This document shows, one piece after another, positions 23,855 through 33,050 of a stretch of 46,281 nt of DNA (position 1 is its first letter; each line of letters opens with the position of its first letter). A program made the translations under genes and the position numbers. This DNA is from Verrucomicrobiaceae bacterium (GTDB lineage Bacteria; Verrucomicrobiota; Verrucomicrobiia; Opitutales; Intestinicryptomonadaceae), in NCBI GenBank assembly GCA_015061955.1, contig SUVO01000019.1, positions 1 to 46,281 of the forward strand, in the 5' to 3' direction. The notes below the pieces were generated by a model that was not told the DNA's origin, did not search any database, and saw only the letters and a program-made list of their open reading frames with translations.

Positions 23855-24369
23855 TGAAAATATCGACAAAAGGTGGAGACAAAGGCTCAACATCGCTAAT
23901 GTTTGGCAAGCGAGTGTCGAAGGCATGTCAGCGTGTGCGTACATACGGAATGGTTGATGAACTCTCTGCCTCAATAGCATTAGCACGGGCATTTGCAACC
24001 GATTTAAACTTGAATAAGGAGCTTCTAAATATACAAGAAAACTTAGTTTTTTTAATGACAGAGCTTGCCACTGCAAAAGAAGATTTCCCTAAACTTGCTG
24101 AAAAAAATATAAAACTATTAGACGAAACTCATCTAGCAGAAATAGAATCGAAAATTGACGAAATTGAAAGCAAAGGCAATGTATTTAATGGCTGGAAGCA
24201 AGCAGGCGATACACCTATATCGGCAACCTTAGATATGGCTCGTGTAAAATGTCGAGCAACAGAACGTGAAATAGTTGCCCTAAACGAAGAAGAAGGTTTA
24301 GCGCGCGATTTTCCATTGATATATATAAACAGATTGTCTGATTACATCTATCTGTTATCAATAAACTAA
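23854..24369 (+). CDS. Cob(I)alamin adenosyltransferase, PduO type
   Basis: It transfers the adenosyl group of ATP to reduced cob(I)alamin to give adenosylcobalamin. The 171-residue protein has the N-terminal TKGGDKGSTSL ATP-binding loop, then VRTYGMVDELSASI, and ends with ATEREIVAL...INRLSDYIYLL, all diagnostic of this helical-bundle family. It implies that the organism uses adenosylcobalamin-dependent enzymes and salvages or makes the cofactor. It starts on the last base of the argS stop codon and is followed by a strong terminator. Confidence 0.92.
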   Translation: MKISTKGGDKGSTSLMFGKRVSKACQRVRTYGMVDELSASIALARAFATDLNLNKELLNIQENLVFLMTELATAKEDFPKLAEKNIKLLDETHLAEIESKIDEIESKGNVFNGWKQAGDTPISATLDMARVKCRATEREIVALNEEEGLARDFPLIYINRLSDYIYLLSIN

Positions 24370-24384
24370 TTTAACTAAACACAC

Positions 24385-24421
24385 AAAAAAAGGCATTCCA
24401 AACGGAATGCCTTTTATTTTT
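24385..24421. terminator. Bidirectional terminator
   Basis: The 11-bp perfect stem AAAGGCATTCC/GGAATGCCTTT has an AAAC loop, with A-run and T-run on either side. It lies between the convergent adenosyltransferase and DUF5696 genes and can serve both. Confidence 0.93.
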
Positions 24422-24431
24422 CTAATAAATC

Positions 24432-26333
24432 TTAGAAAGGTTTCGGAATAAATACCGAACCATCTGGATTTATTAAAACATAGCTCATTGGATTTACTTC
24501 AACGCTCTTATTGCGACGGCTAGTCTTTGCAGATGCCTTAGCATGAACATTTTTAATTGATGATTTTGAAGTAATAGTAATGCCCTTTAATGGATACGAA
24601 GTGTTATTGTAATTACTAATAATCTTTGAACCATCTTCGTACACTGTAAGATATACATTCTTGGCAATTTCATCGTGTGAATACATCAACTCAAGTTGTA
24701 AGTGGCGAACTGGTTTAAATTCATCAAAAGCTCTTTTGATATATGGAACATCACGCATATGACTCGTATAGAAAATTGGACGTCCACCAAACTCTACAAT
24801 CTTGAGCGAATTATAGATATCTGTTATACCATCGCCCTCCATGAAACGCAAGTCGGCACTCGAGAGATTTTTATACTTAGCTTTACCTCTTGTGTGATTT
24901 TGAACCAAACGGTCTGGAGTACCCAAAATAAAACCATGATAAACAATTTCCCAAAGAGGCACTACACGCTCTACCATAGGATTAGGTTTATTTTTTAAAC
25001 CACGCATAGAAGCCGATACATAATTACAATAGTCCAGCTGAGCACCAACGTGGTCATAACCACATTCTGAAGAAAAACCTCCGAATAAATCAACGCAGAA
25101 CTTAGCAATTTCAACTTGAAGCTCGCCCATTTCTTTTCTAGTAGCTGGGTGCTTAGGGTCGCAACAGAAGTTTGGATATACTGCCGAAAATACATCTATG
25201 TAATGCGAACCATCGAAGCCCATTTCTTTTACTAAGCGAAGTTGGTCACGCAAGCACATCTGCCAAATACGTTTTGTGCATAAGTGATAAGATCTGCCAC
25301 CACTCCAAACTCCACCACGTTGAAGCGAACCATCGGGATTTTTACAAACGAGATCTTCACTCCAAATATCTGCTACTTGATAACAATCAGTACTATTTGT
25401 ATGACACGAAGCAGGAACACCCATATCCCAAAGAGCTTTTGTCATAGCTTTTAAACCTTTTTCACCGCCAAGCTCTTCATTAATAGGAAACAACTGTGGA
25501 AAACGACCATCGTAACCTCCCGACTGCCACCCAGCCGAACATACTGCAATTTTATCAACACCAGCATTTTTGATAGCCTTTACGAACTCAACAGTTTTAT
25601 CGAAAGGCATAACAGGAATCAACTTAGGTTCATTTTCTTTAGTTTGTGTTACATCTTTTACCTTATCAGCATTCTTAGCACCATGGAATTGGATTCTGAT
25701 AGGAATTGCATACGCCATAGTTTCTAACCACGGACGTGTTTTCATACGTTCTCGAATTGTCTTAAATTCACCAGTTGCAAGTTGCATTTTTCTGTACAAA
25801 CGTCCTACTCCTGAATAGTTTGCATCTTTACCTTCAAGTTTGTAGAAGTCGATTATAACATCATCATACGGTGCAAAACCCATGCGGTTTAATCTGAAAT
25901 TTGGATACAATTCATATTTGCCATTCTCTGCTTTTACAACCATTACCAACTCGAAACGTAAGGTTTTTACATATCCCATGTACGTTCCAGCTTTCGATTG
26001 CATTGCATAAATTGGAGTAACTAGATGATGTCCCATTGAAAAAAGGCCCTTTTGTTGAGTAAATTTACCCATTTCACCACGAGGGAAAAGCCAAAAGCCT
26101 TTGTCGCCTTTTTGAGCTGTCATAAATTCTGGAATAACAGCCAACTCTATAGCATCTTTAGGAATATCGTTCCTAGAGAATTTAAAACGTAAAGAGCCAT
26201 CAGCGTTCTTTGTTAAGGCAACTTGCTTTGTGGTTATTTTTTTATCCTTGCCCATAATTCGTATCTCTGCATTTTGTGCAAAAACAAACGAACAAGCAAA
26301 AATTACTGCGAATGTTAGAACTTTTTTTATCAT
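24432..26333 (-). CDS. Exported DUF5696/GH101-like protein, paralogue 3
   Basis: The 633-residue protein has a signal peptide (MIKKVLTFAVIFACSFVFA). It shares the domain plan of the tandem pair, including FDGSHYIDV and HTNSTDCY, but is clearly more diverged. The Glu of the late motif is kept, in SSECGYDH, where the others have SEGPYDH or SEGPFDH. It has two insertions, one near PDRLVQNHTRGKAKYKN and a Lys/Arg/Ser-rich one (HAKASAKTSRRNKS) before the shared end MSYVL. The gene stands alone, 18 kb from its relatives, with its own promoter and terminator. As with the others, glycosidase function is inferred from fold-level resemblance and context. Confidence 0.78.
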   Translation of the reverse strand: MIKKVLTFAVIFACSFVFAQNAEIRIMGKDKKITTKQVALTKNADGSLRFKFSRNDIPKDAIELAVIPEFMTAQKGDKGFWLFPRGEMGKFTQQKGLFSMGHHLVTPIYAMQSKAGTYMGYVKTLRFELVMVVKAENGKYELYPNFRLNRMGFAPYDDVIIDFYKLEGKDANYSGVGRLYRKMQLATGEFKTIRERMKTRPWLETMAYAIPIRIQFHGAKNADKVKDVTQTKENEPKLIPVMPFDKTVEFVKAIKNAGVDKIAVCSAGWQSGGYDGRFPQLFPINEELGGEKGLKAMTKALWDMGVPASCHTNSTDCYQVADIWSEDLVCKNPDGSLQRGGVWSGGRSYHLCTKRIWQMCLRDQLRLVKEMGFDGSHYIDVFSAVYPNFCCDPKHPATRKEMGELQVEIAKFCVDLFGGFSSECGYDHVGAQLDYCNYVSASMRGLKNKPNPMVERVVPLWEIVYHGFILGTPDRLVQNHTRGKAKYKNLSSADLRFMEGDGITDIYNSLKIVEFGGRPIFYTSHMRDVPYIKRAFDEFKPVRHLQLELMYSHDEIAKNVYLTVYEDGSKIISNYNNTSYPLKGITITSKSSIKNVHAKASAKTSRRNKSVEVNPMSYVLINPDGSVFIPKPF

Positions 26334-26384
26334 ATTTATTATCTACTTTATTTTGGTAAGAATGTATTTATTTTTACAATCACG

Positions 26385-26418
26385 AAAGATTTTTATCGAA
26401 AGTGTTTTAAAGAGTCAA
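26385..26418 (-). promoter_or_regulatory. Promoter and shared element of DUF5696 paralogue 3
   Basis: On the minus strand TTGACT (26413-26418) is followed after 17 nt by TAAAAA (26390-26395), about 57 nt before the start. The -10 region overlaps ATAAAAATCTTT, the counterpart of the element upstream of the other two paralogues. Confidence 0.5.
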
Positions 26419-26463
26419 CATTTATTTAACCTATGTTTATTTATGAATAATGTATAAATTTAA

Positions 26464-28371
26464 TTATAAACCAAACATCTTTGACAAGTCGGCATTAGAA
26501 ATCTCTTTTATCGTAGGGCGACCATCTGGAGATGTGGCATACGCCTCGCAAGCTAACAACTCACGCAATAAACAAGTAGCAGTTGCTTCATTACAGGTGA
26601 ACCCTACCGACGTTGCCTTAGCCGATGCAACATAAGCAAATGCCTCCACCGACAATTTTCGAGAACGAATAGTTTTAGATTCTTCGCGTGCAGTCTGTAC
26701 AAAATCGGTAATAAATTCTGCTATTTTCGAGAACTCTAACCAAGCTGGAGCCGAACTTACCCTGTAAAAATTTGCACCAAATTCTTCTATTTTAAATCCA
26801 CATTTTGCAAAGGTAGACATGTTTTCTATCAACGTCTCAGTATCGGCTCTATCAAGCTTTAAATTTACGGGAATAAGAAGAAGTTGGCTGTTAGGTGTTT
26901 CGCCATTTAAGTTTGCAATAATCCGAGCATAACGTATACGTTTAATAGACGCAGAAATATTCAACAATTCAAGCCCTGTCTTTGTTTCAAAAATTGCGTA
27001 CTTTTTGTGAAAACAACCAATATATCGCCAGCCTTCAATAGAATTTTCAGAAGCTGGCATCTCTTTTATTTCAACAATATCGTCTGAAGATACATCGAAC
27101 GAATCTGATTGAATTTCAGAAGAATGCAAAATTTCATCAGCACTATCAGCCACACTTGGCTTGAATGGATAACGCACTGCGATAGATTCTATTTGTGGAC
27201 GTTTTTTAGGCGCACTTTCCACCTCTACTTTTGTTGGAACTACCGACAAATCGGCAGGAGTAAAAGCTGGTTTTAATACAAAATTAGCCGATGTAGAATT
27301 GTTGTTAGCATCATCAATGCTGTTGTCATTAACACGTTCGTTGCGTGTAAAATCGGTACGTGTTGCCAAAAATTCGCTCAAACGCGAACTCAACGCATCT
27401 AACAGAAAATCACGCACAGCAAATTCATCGCGCAAACGCACCTCGCGCTTAGCAGGATGCACATTTATATCGACACTTTCGGGTGGAACTTCTAAAAATA
27501 AAAATGCCGATGCAAATCTGCCTTTTGGAACATATCCTGAATACGCCTCTTTTATCGCAGAAAAAACAGCCTTGCACTCAACTGGACGTGCATTTATAAA
27601 AGCACAAATATTTCTGCTTGTTGCAAACGATTCTGCTGGCTCTAAAATAGCACCATACACTTTCATATCTTTACGTTTGCATTCGGGCAATAAAACAAGC
27701 TTATCGGCTATCTCTGCACCAAAGATACGCTTTACACGTTCAATCATTCCAAGATTTCTATCGCTTCTAAAAAGGACTCTTGAATTTTCAATTAATGTTA
27801 TTGCCAAATGAGGCAGAGCTAGAGCATACAAACGACATAATTTTATTATGTGCGATGCTTCAACATTATCGGTCTTTAAAAATTTTCTGCGAGCAGGTAC
27901 AGAACAAAATAAGTTTTCAACAACAATTTCCGTCCCCGAAGCCATACCACATTCTTTTATGTTTTCCACCTTGCCAGAATGAACCAAAATGTGCGTTCCC
28001 AATGCTTGTCCTTCAGGCTTTGTCTTTATAGAAAATGAGCTTACACTTGCAATAGATGTCACAGCTTCGCCACGAAACCCATAACTTGAAATTTTAAAAA
28101 TATCGTCGGTATCACGAATTTTACTTGTTGCATGAAGTTCCAAACTCATAAGAGCTTGTTGACGTGTCATACCACAACCATCGTCTGAAACTTTTATAAA
28201 AGTTTTTCCACCATGTTTAAATTCTATATCGATACGTGTTGCACCAGCATCGATTGAATTTTCTAACAGTTCCTTCACCACTGCCGCCGGACGCTCAATA
28301 ACTTCACCCGCTGCAATTTTGTTAGCAACGTTTTCCGAAAGTATTCTAATTTCTGGTGGCGATTTTTTCAT
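26464..28371 (-). CDS. mutL: DNA mismatch repair protein MutL (lacking endonuclease motif)
   Basis: MutL couples mismatch recognition by MutS to strand removal. The 635 residues have a full N-terminal GHKL ATPase: catalytic Glu37 in KELLENSIDAG, VSDDGCGM at 61-68, then GFRGEA, followed by the S5-like domain with NARPVECK and INVHPAKREVRLRD. A variable linker leads to the C-terminal dimerisation domain. Where nicking MutL proteins carry DQHA(X)2E(X)4E, this one reads LLNISASIKRIRYARI (about 26920-26970); the late Cys-Pro-His motif reads SPDGRPT. It therefore looks non-endonucleolytic. It is divergent from the esterase-mpl operon. Confidence 0.95.
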   Translation of the reverse strand: MKKSPPEIRILSENVANKIAAGEVIERPAAVVKELLENSIDAGATRIDIEFKHGGKTFIKVSDDGCGMTRQQALMSLELHATSKIRDTDDIFKISSYGFRGEAVTSIASVSSFSIKTKPEGQALGTHILVHSGKVENIKECGMASGTEIVVENLFCSVPARRKFLKTDNVEASHIIKLCRLYALALPHLAITLIENSRVLFRSDRNLGMIERVKRIFGAEIADKLVLLPECKRKDMKVYGAILEPAESFATSRNICAFINARPVECKAVFSAIKEAYSGYVPKGRFASAFLFLEVPPESVDINVHPAKREVRLRDEFAVRDFLLDALSSRLSEFLATRTDFTRNERVNDNSIDDANNNSTSANFVLKPAFTPADLSVVPTKVEVESAPKKRPQIESIAVRYPFKPSVADSADEILHSSEIQSDSFDVSSDDIVEIKEMPASENSIEGWRYIGCFHKKYAIFETKTGLELLNISASIKRIRYARIIANLNGETPNSQLLLIPVNLKLDRADTETLIENMSTFAKCGFKIEEFGANFYRVSSAPAWLEFSKIAEFITDFVQTAREESKTIRSRKLSVEAFAYVASAKATSVGFTCNEATATCLLRELLACEAYATSPDGRPTIKEISNADLSKMFGL

Positions 28372-28467
28372 TATATGAATAAAATTTATCTTAAAACATA
28401 CTTGTCTATCAAGAAAAAATTGACTTCTTTTTTACAATATCAATACTTTAGTAAAACATATATCGAT

Positions 28468-30732
28468 ATGAAATTTATTCCTTACATTTTCTTTATAATC
28501 GTAACTTCAATACTTTGTGCTTCTGATAAAATAACACAACCAAAACTATTTTCTGGCAACGAAAAATCACTATGTTTTGTGGGCGATAGTATTACACATC
28601 ATGGTTTTTACCCCAAACATATTGTTTTATATTATGTTACAAGATACCCACATTTACAAAAAGATTTCTTAAATGCTGGCTTTGAAGGTGGAAGTGCAAA
28701 CACAACAAACTTACGTTTCAACGCCGATATTGCTCCAAAAAAAGCACAAATTCATACTGTAATGCTCGGAATGAACGATGTACGCCATTGGAATTTTACA
28801 GAAAAAGCCCTCGCCGATAAAAAGACACACGAAGCCAAAAAAATTGAAAATTTTGAAATCTACAAACGCGATATGACAAAGCTTGTAGATTCGTTGCAAA
28901 AAAGTGGAAAAGTTGTTCTGTTGTCGTCGTCGATATACGATGGTATAGGCGATATTCTCGACCCATATTCAGTAATGCGTAATGCAGAAATTATACCTAT
29001 AAAACGAAACAAAGGCCTTGATTTTGTAAATGATGAACTCAACCGATATGGTCAATGGTGTGCAAAATTAGCAAAAGAACGCAACCTGTTATTTGCTGAC
29101 CACTGGCGCGAAACTAATTTGGCAAACATAAAAGTTGTAAAAGAAAATCCACATTCATCTGCAATAGGAAGAAATCGCGTTCACCCATTCGACTTTGGTG
29201 GATTTTTTACAGCATATGCTTTTCTAAAAGATTTAGGTGAAACAAGCACCGTATCAACAATGGTTATAGATGCTAAAAATTGTAAAAGCGTTGTATCAAA
29301 AAATGCAGAAGTATCGTCTATTAACAAAAAGAACTTTCACATACCATTTTTATTAAAAAAATATGAGTTGTCGTTTAAAGTCGAAGAATACGCTCTGCCC
29401 TACCCTCTAACCGACAACACTCATGCTTGTACAAAATATTGCAATTTTAATTACGATTTAAATAGACAAATGCTCACTATAAAAAATTTACCTCAAGGCG
29501 ATTATCAGTTAAAAATCGATAACAAAATAGTAGGCTTTTATAAACACAACCAATTAGCAAATGGTATAAATTTAGCTGCAAATATTCTGACACCACAAGC
29601 CGAACAAGCACGACAAGTTGAGCAACAAATTGAAATTTGGCGTGAACGCACACAACGTGTACGCGACTTATTTGGTACTGAATTTATAATGGGCGTTTAC
29701 AACGACAACAACTCGCCTGAGCGCAACATTGAAATAGCTAAATTGTGGATAGAAAAAAATAAAGTAAGCAAAGTATCAAGAAAATCGTTCTTTTGGTACG
29801 TTGAAAATCGCTTCAATCAAGATAAGTTTCAACAACAAGCAAACGATGCTCTAAAAAAAGCATACGAACTTGCAAAACCAAAGTCTCACATATATACGCT
29901 CACAAAATTAAATGAACCTGTATATGTATCGCAAAAAAATACAAAACCAATAACTCCACAAAATGTAGAAATCGTAAGCAACATAAAATATTCAGAAGCT
30001 TCGGATAGAACAATTGATTTGTATTTACCAAAAAACACAAATGTAAATCACCCATGTGTAATATTGTTCCATGGTGGTGGTTGGATTAGTGGAAAAAAGA
30101 CTGATATGCAACCAATGGCAGAATTTTTAGCAAGTAAAGGCTACGTTGCTATATGTGTGCAATATGCTCTTGAAAAACAATACAACGAAGCACTTGCCGA
30201 TCAATTCAGAGTATTGAAATGGATTGAAAATAACGCAAAGAAATATGCAATAAACACAAATAAAATTGCCACCTGTGGTGGATCATCGGGAGGTGTTATG
30301 GCAATGCAGTTGGCAACTATTGCAAATAATCAGCAAGCGTTTAATGCAACAATTAAAGATACCAATTTAAAACCTCAAAAAACAAAACCTATCGCCTCGT
30401 GTATAACAATGGCATCTGGACACGATATGACACATCCACGCAGATTCAATCTGATGTTTGCTTGCGACCCCGAAAAAGCCACAGCCTATTCAAGTTATAC
30501 ATATCTTTCAAAAAATAATCCCCCAACCTTACTAACACATGGGATTTTCGACAATGTAGTTACATCGGCTGAAACTTTAAAAATGTCGGAAGCCTTAAAA
30601 CAAAAAAATATTGAATTTCAGACAATCTTCTACAATACATCTATACATGCCTACTGGCAATTAAACGGAGGCAACTTAATGCAAAAAGCTTGGGAAGATG
30701 TCGAAAAATTTTTAAGTAAAACTTTAAAATAA
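28468..30732 (+). CDS. Exported two-domain esterase: SGNH hydrolase fused to alpha/beta hydrolase
   Basis: I start it at 28468, where MKFIPYIFFIIVTSILCAS makes a good signal peptide; the in-frame start at 28375 would add 31 residues that destroy it. The 754 residues hold two catalytic modules. The first is SGNH-like with GDS (Ser41), LGMND and RNRVHPFD (His239), but the usual Asp three residues before the His is Asn236. The second is an alpha/beta hydrolase with the oxyanion HGGGW, nucleophile Ser606 in GGSSGG, and late Asp and His in HGIFDNVV and SIHAYW. Removal of acyl groups from glycans is the likely job. Seven nt separate it from mpl. Confidence 0.82.
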   Translation: MKFIPYIFFIIVTSILCASDKITQPKLFSGNEKSLCFVGDSITHHGFYPKHIVLYYVTRYPHLQKDFLNAGFEGGSANTTNLRFNADIAPKKAQIHTVMLGMNDVRHWNFTEKALADKKTHEAKKIENFEIYKRDMTKLVDSLQKSGKVVLLSSSIYDGIGDILDPYSVMRNAEIIPIKRNKGLDFVNDELNRYGQWCAKLAKERNLLFADHWRETNLANIKVVKENPHSSAIGRNRVHPFDFGGFFTAYAFLKDLGETSTVSTMVIDAKNCKSVVSKNAEVSSINKKNFHIPFLLKKYELSFKVEEYALPYPLTDNTHACTKYCNFNYDLNRQMLTIKNLPQGDYQLKIDNKIVGFYKHNQLANGINLAANILTPQAEQARQVEQQIEIWRERTQRVRDLFGTEFIMGVYNDNNSPERNIEIAKLWIEKNKVSKVSRKSFFWYVENRFNQDKFQQQANDALKKAYELAKPKSHIYTLTKLNEPVYVSQKNTKPITPQNVEIVSNIKYSEASDRTIDLYLPKNTNVNHPCVILFHGGGWISGKKTDMQPMAEFLASKGYVAICVQYALEKQYNEALADQFRVLKWIENNAKKYAINTNKIATCGGSSGGVMAMQLATIANNQQAFNATIKDTNLKPQKTKPIASCITMASGHDMTHPRRFNLMFACDPEKATAYSSYTYLSKNNPPTLLTHGIFDNVVTSAETLKMSEALKQKNIEFQTIFYNTSIHAYWQLNGGNLMQKAWEDVEKFLSKTLK

Positions 30733-30739
30733 ATACAAA

Positions 30740-32143
30740 ATGAAAATATACTTTATAGGAGTCTGTGGAACAGCAACTGGCAATGTAGCCATACTAATGA
30801 AACGTTTGGGGCATACCGTAATGGGTAGCGACAATGGAATGTACGAACCCATGAAAAGCGCCTTAGCAAACGCAAAAGTCGATGCTCAAGAAGGCTGGGA
30901 TAGCAAACGTTTAGATGCTTTTGCGCCCGATTTAGTAGTTGTGGGCAATGCTATCAGCAGAATGAATACAGAACTTGAGTTCGTGTTAGCATCGCGCAAA
31001 TACGCATACACCAGCTTGCCTGAATTGATTGGCTCGCAGTTAATCGGCAACAGAAAATCGTTAGTAATTAGTGGTACACATGGTAAAACTACAACATCTA
31101 CATTATCGGCATATCTTCTGCGTGAAAATGGAGTTGATACAGGCTGGTTGATAGGTGGAATACCTGCAAACCTACCAGAAGGTGGTTCAAATTTAGGTGC
31201 GTTAGATGCTCCATTTGCGATAGAAGGCGATGAATACGACAGCGCATTTTTCGATAAACGAAGCAAGTTTATACATTATCGTCCACACATATTAGTAATA
31301 AATAATATTGAATTCGATCATGCCGATATTTTTCGCGACTTATACGATGTAAAACGCACATTTTCGCATGTGCGCCGTATAGTAAATCCACTCGGTGCTA
31401 TTGTGGAAAATGGCGATGACGAAAATATAGCATCGCTCGAAGCTACACCATGGACACAACGCATATCGGTAGGCTTAGGTGATAACTGCGATGTTAAAAT
31501 TAAAGATTTCTCGCAAAGTGGTGAAAGTTCGTCGTTCAAACTCGTTCATGAAAATACAGAAAAGTTTATTGAATGGCAAATGCAGGGAATTTTCAATGCG
31601 CGCAATGCTGCAATGGCTATTGTAGGCGTAGCACTTACACTCGGACGTTCCCCATTAGATATAAATGTTGATTGCCTAAAAAATTTTACAGGCGTAAAAC
31701 GTCGCCAAGAAATAATAGGTAAAAATAAAAATATAACAGTTGTTGAAGATTTTGGACATCACCCAACAGCAATAAAGCTCACGGTACAATCGTTGCGTCA
31801 AAAATATCCGAATGCAAAGATTTGGGCATGTTTCGAGCCTCGAAGCAATACAGCCAAAACAAATGTTCTTCAACCTCAGTTTGAAGAAGCCTTAAATACA
31901 GCCGACGCCATCTATTTGGGCTATGTAAACGCATCAAAAGTATCTCCTGAAAAGAAGTTCGACACATCTGCAGCACAAGCTCGCAATCCACAAAAATTCA
32001 AGTGTTTTGTATCAAATAAACAACTATTAGCAGAACTTGAACAAAACATATCAGAAACCGAAGAAACCGTAGTTGTATTCTTCAGCAATGGTTCGTTCGA
32101 TAACATTCACAAAGAATTTGCCACTAAAATTTCTGCAAAATAA
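30740..32143 (+). CDS. mpl: UDP-N-acetylmuramate:L-Ala-D-Glu-meso-diaminopimelate ligase Mpl
   Basis: Mpl reattaches recycled murein tripeptide to UDP-MurNAc, so this organism recycles its peptidoglycan. The 467 residues follow the Mur ligase plan: Rossmann-like start MKIYFIGVCGTATGN, ATP P-loop GTHGKTTT at 112-119, EGDEYDSAFFDKRSKF, the substrate-binding middle domain, then DFGHHPTAIK and FEPRSNT in the C-terminal domain. The EGDEYDSAFFD block and the GVCGTATGN start favour Mpl over MurC. It follows the esterase by 7 nt and precedes a small membrane protein by 5 nt. Confidence 0.95.
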   Translation: MKIYFIGVCGTATGNVAILMKRLGHTVMGSDNGMYEPMKSALANAKVDAQEGWDSKRLDAFAPDLVVVGNAISRMNTELEFVLASRKYAYTSLPELIGSQLIGNRKSLVISGTHGKTTTSTLSAYLLRENGVDTGWLIGGIPANLPEGGSNLGALDAPFAIEGDEYDSAFFDKRSKFIHYRPHILVINNIEFDHADIFRDLYDVKRTFSHVRRIVNPLGAIVENGDDENIASLEATPWTQRISVGLGDNCDVKIKDFSQSGESSSFKLVHENTEKFIEWQMQGIFNARNAAMAIVGVALTLGRSPLDINVDCLKNFTGVKRRQEIIGKNKNITVVEDFGHHPTAIKLTVQSLRQKYPNAKIWACFEPRSNTAKTNVLQPQFEEALNTADAIYLGYVNASKVSPEKKFDTSAAQARNPQKFKCFVSNKQLLAELEQNISETEETVVVFFSNGSFDNIHKEFATKISAK

Positions 32144-32148
32144 AAAAT

Positions 32149-32373
32149 ATGTTTTTCCATAAAAAAACTCTCTTTGTAAATAAGAAAGCAAAATCGGTTC
32201 ACCCCAAAGATCCACTGTGGGAGTTTAAAAAATCCACCAGAGGCGAAACAGGTAAATATGCCATCGAGGGAGAAATATGGCGTTCTGTACGCAAATTGAT
32301 AATGTTGGCATTAGGCTTAATTTTTATCTACTTCGTATACGAATGTTGGCAATCTTGGAATATTTTTCAATAA
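32149..32373 (+). CDS. Small membrane protein, unknown
   Basis: The 74-residue protein has a basic soluble N-terminal half (about residues 1-45, including HPKDPLWEFKKSTRG) and one C-terminal transmembrane helix (about 48-66). It follows mpl by 5 nt, so it is probably translated from the same transcript. I do not recognise the family, and nothing shows its function. The gene is supported by spacing and by the coherent basic-plus-anchor layout. Confidence 0.6.
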   Translation: MFFHKKTLFVNKKAKSVHPKDPLWEFKKSTRGETGKYAIEGEIWRSVRKLIMLALGLIFIYFVYECWQSWNIFQ

Positions 32374-32424
32374 TTGTAAAAAAAAGTTGAAAAAAATACG
32401 CTCCTAAGCAATTATTTATTTATT

Positions 32425-32856
32425 ATGAGTAAAGAAATAGAAGACGGATTAAATCTTACATTAGACTTCACTAAGCTTAAGAAAATTGCAAATTGCTCGG
32501 AAGATGTTATTCCAGCAATCGCTCAAGATGCAAAAACAGGCGAAGTGCTCATTGTTGGCTATATAAATCAGTTAGCTTTAGATACAGCTATAAAAGAAGG
32601 TATGGCTACATTCTGGAGTACATCGAGAAATGAACTCTGGATAAAAGGCAAAACAAGTGGAGATTATCTTGAAATAGTTGATATTTTGGTAAACTGCGAA
32701 CAAAATTCTGTTGTTTACAAAGTAATTATGAAGGGTAAAGGTTCGTGCCATACAAAACGCAAAGACGGTGTTGTACGCAATGGCTGTTATTATCGCCGTA
32801 TAAAGATTGCCGATGGTAAAGCACAAGGCTTAGAATTCCTTCCAGGACAAGAATAA
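32425..32856 (+). CDS. hisI: Phosphoribosyl-AMP cyclohydrolase HisI, altered metal site
   Basis: It opens the purine ring of phosphoribosyl-AMP in histidine synthesis. The 143 residues fit a stand-alone HisI without the HisE part. The core TFWSTSRNELWIKGKTSGDY is highly typical, and CHT (Cys108) and Cys121 in NGCYYRR remain as zinc ligands. The Mg-binding DCDxD motif reads N90-C91-E92-Q93-N94, so all three aspartates are changed. There is also an insertion between CHT and CYYR. I think related variants exist in some lineages, but catalysis by this copy is not certain. It is separated from other his genes. Confidence 0.9.
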   Translation: MSKEIEDGLNLTLDFTKLKKIANCSEDVIPAIAQDAKTGEVLIVGYINQLALDTAIKEGMATFWSTSRNELWIKGKTSGDYLEIVDILVNCEQNSVVYKVIMKGKGSCHTKRKDGVVRNGCYYRRIKIADGKAQGLEFLPGQE

Positions 32857-32882
32857 GTAAAATTTTACAAAATTATGAACTC

Positions 32883-32920
32883 AAGTAAAAAGACAAATTG
32901 ATTTGTCTTTTTACTTTTTT
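32883..32920 (+). terminator. Terminator after hisI
   Basis: A 34-nt perfect palindrome (32883-32916) with a 16-bp arm is followed by a T-run, 27 nt past the stop. Confidence 0.95.
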
Positions 32921-33019
32921 ATGAAAAAATCTAAAATTTCAATGGATAAAAAATATAAAAATAAGTTTGCAAAGAATTATCAAAACTTAATTTTTTGCTG
33001 GATTTTTTCATTAAAAACA

Positions 33020-33025
33020 TATAAT
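33020..33025 (+). promoter_or_regulatory. -10 box upstream of dnaN
   Basis: A perfect TATAAT lies 25 nt before the dnaN start. A TTGCTG lies 19 nt further up, a weak -35 match. Confidence 0.45.
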
Positions 33026-33050
33026 CTCGCGTTATTAACATACAATATTT

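Noticed and set aside
28375..28467. Upstream start of the two-domain esterase
   Set aside because: The extra 31 residues would precede and mask the signal peptide, and the start would be only 3 nt from the divergent mutL start.
32857..33050. Replication origin next to dnaN
   Set aside because: There is no dnaA, no cluster of DnaA boxes, and the gap is explained by a terminator and a promoter.
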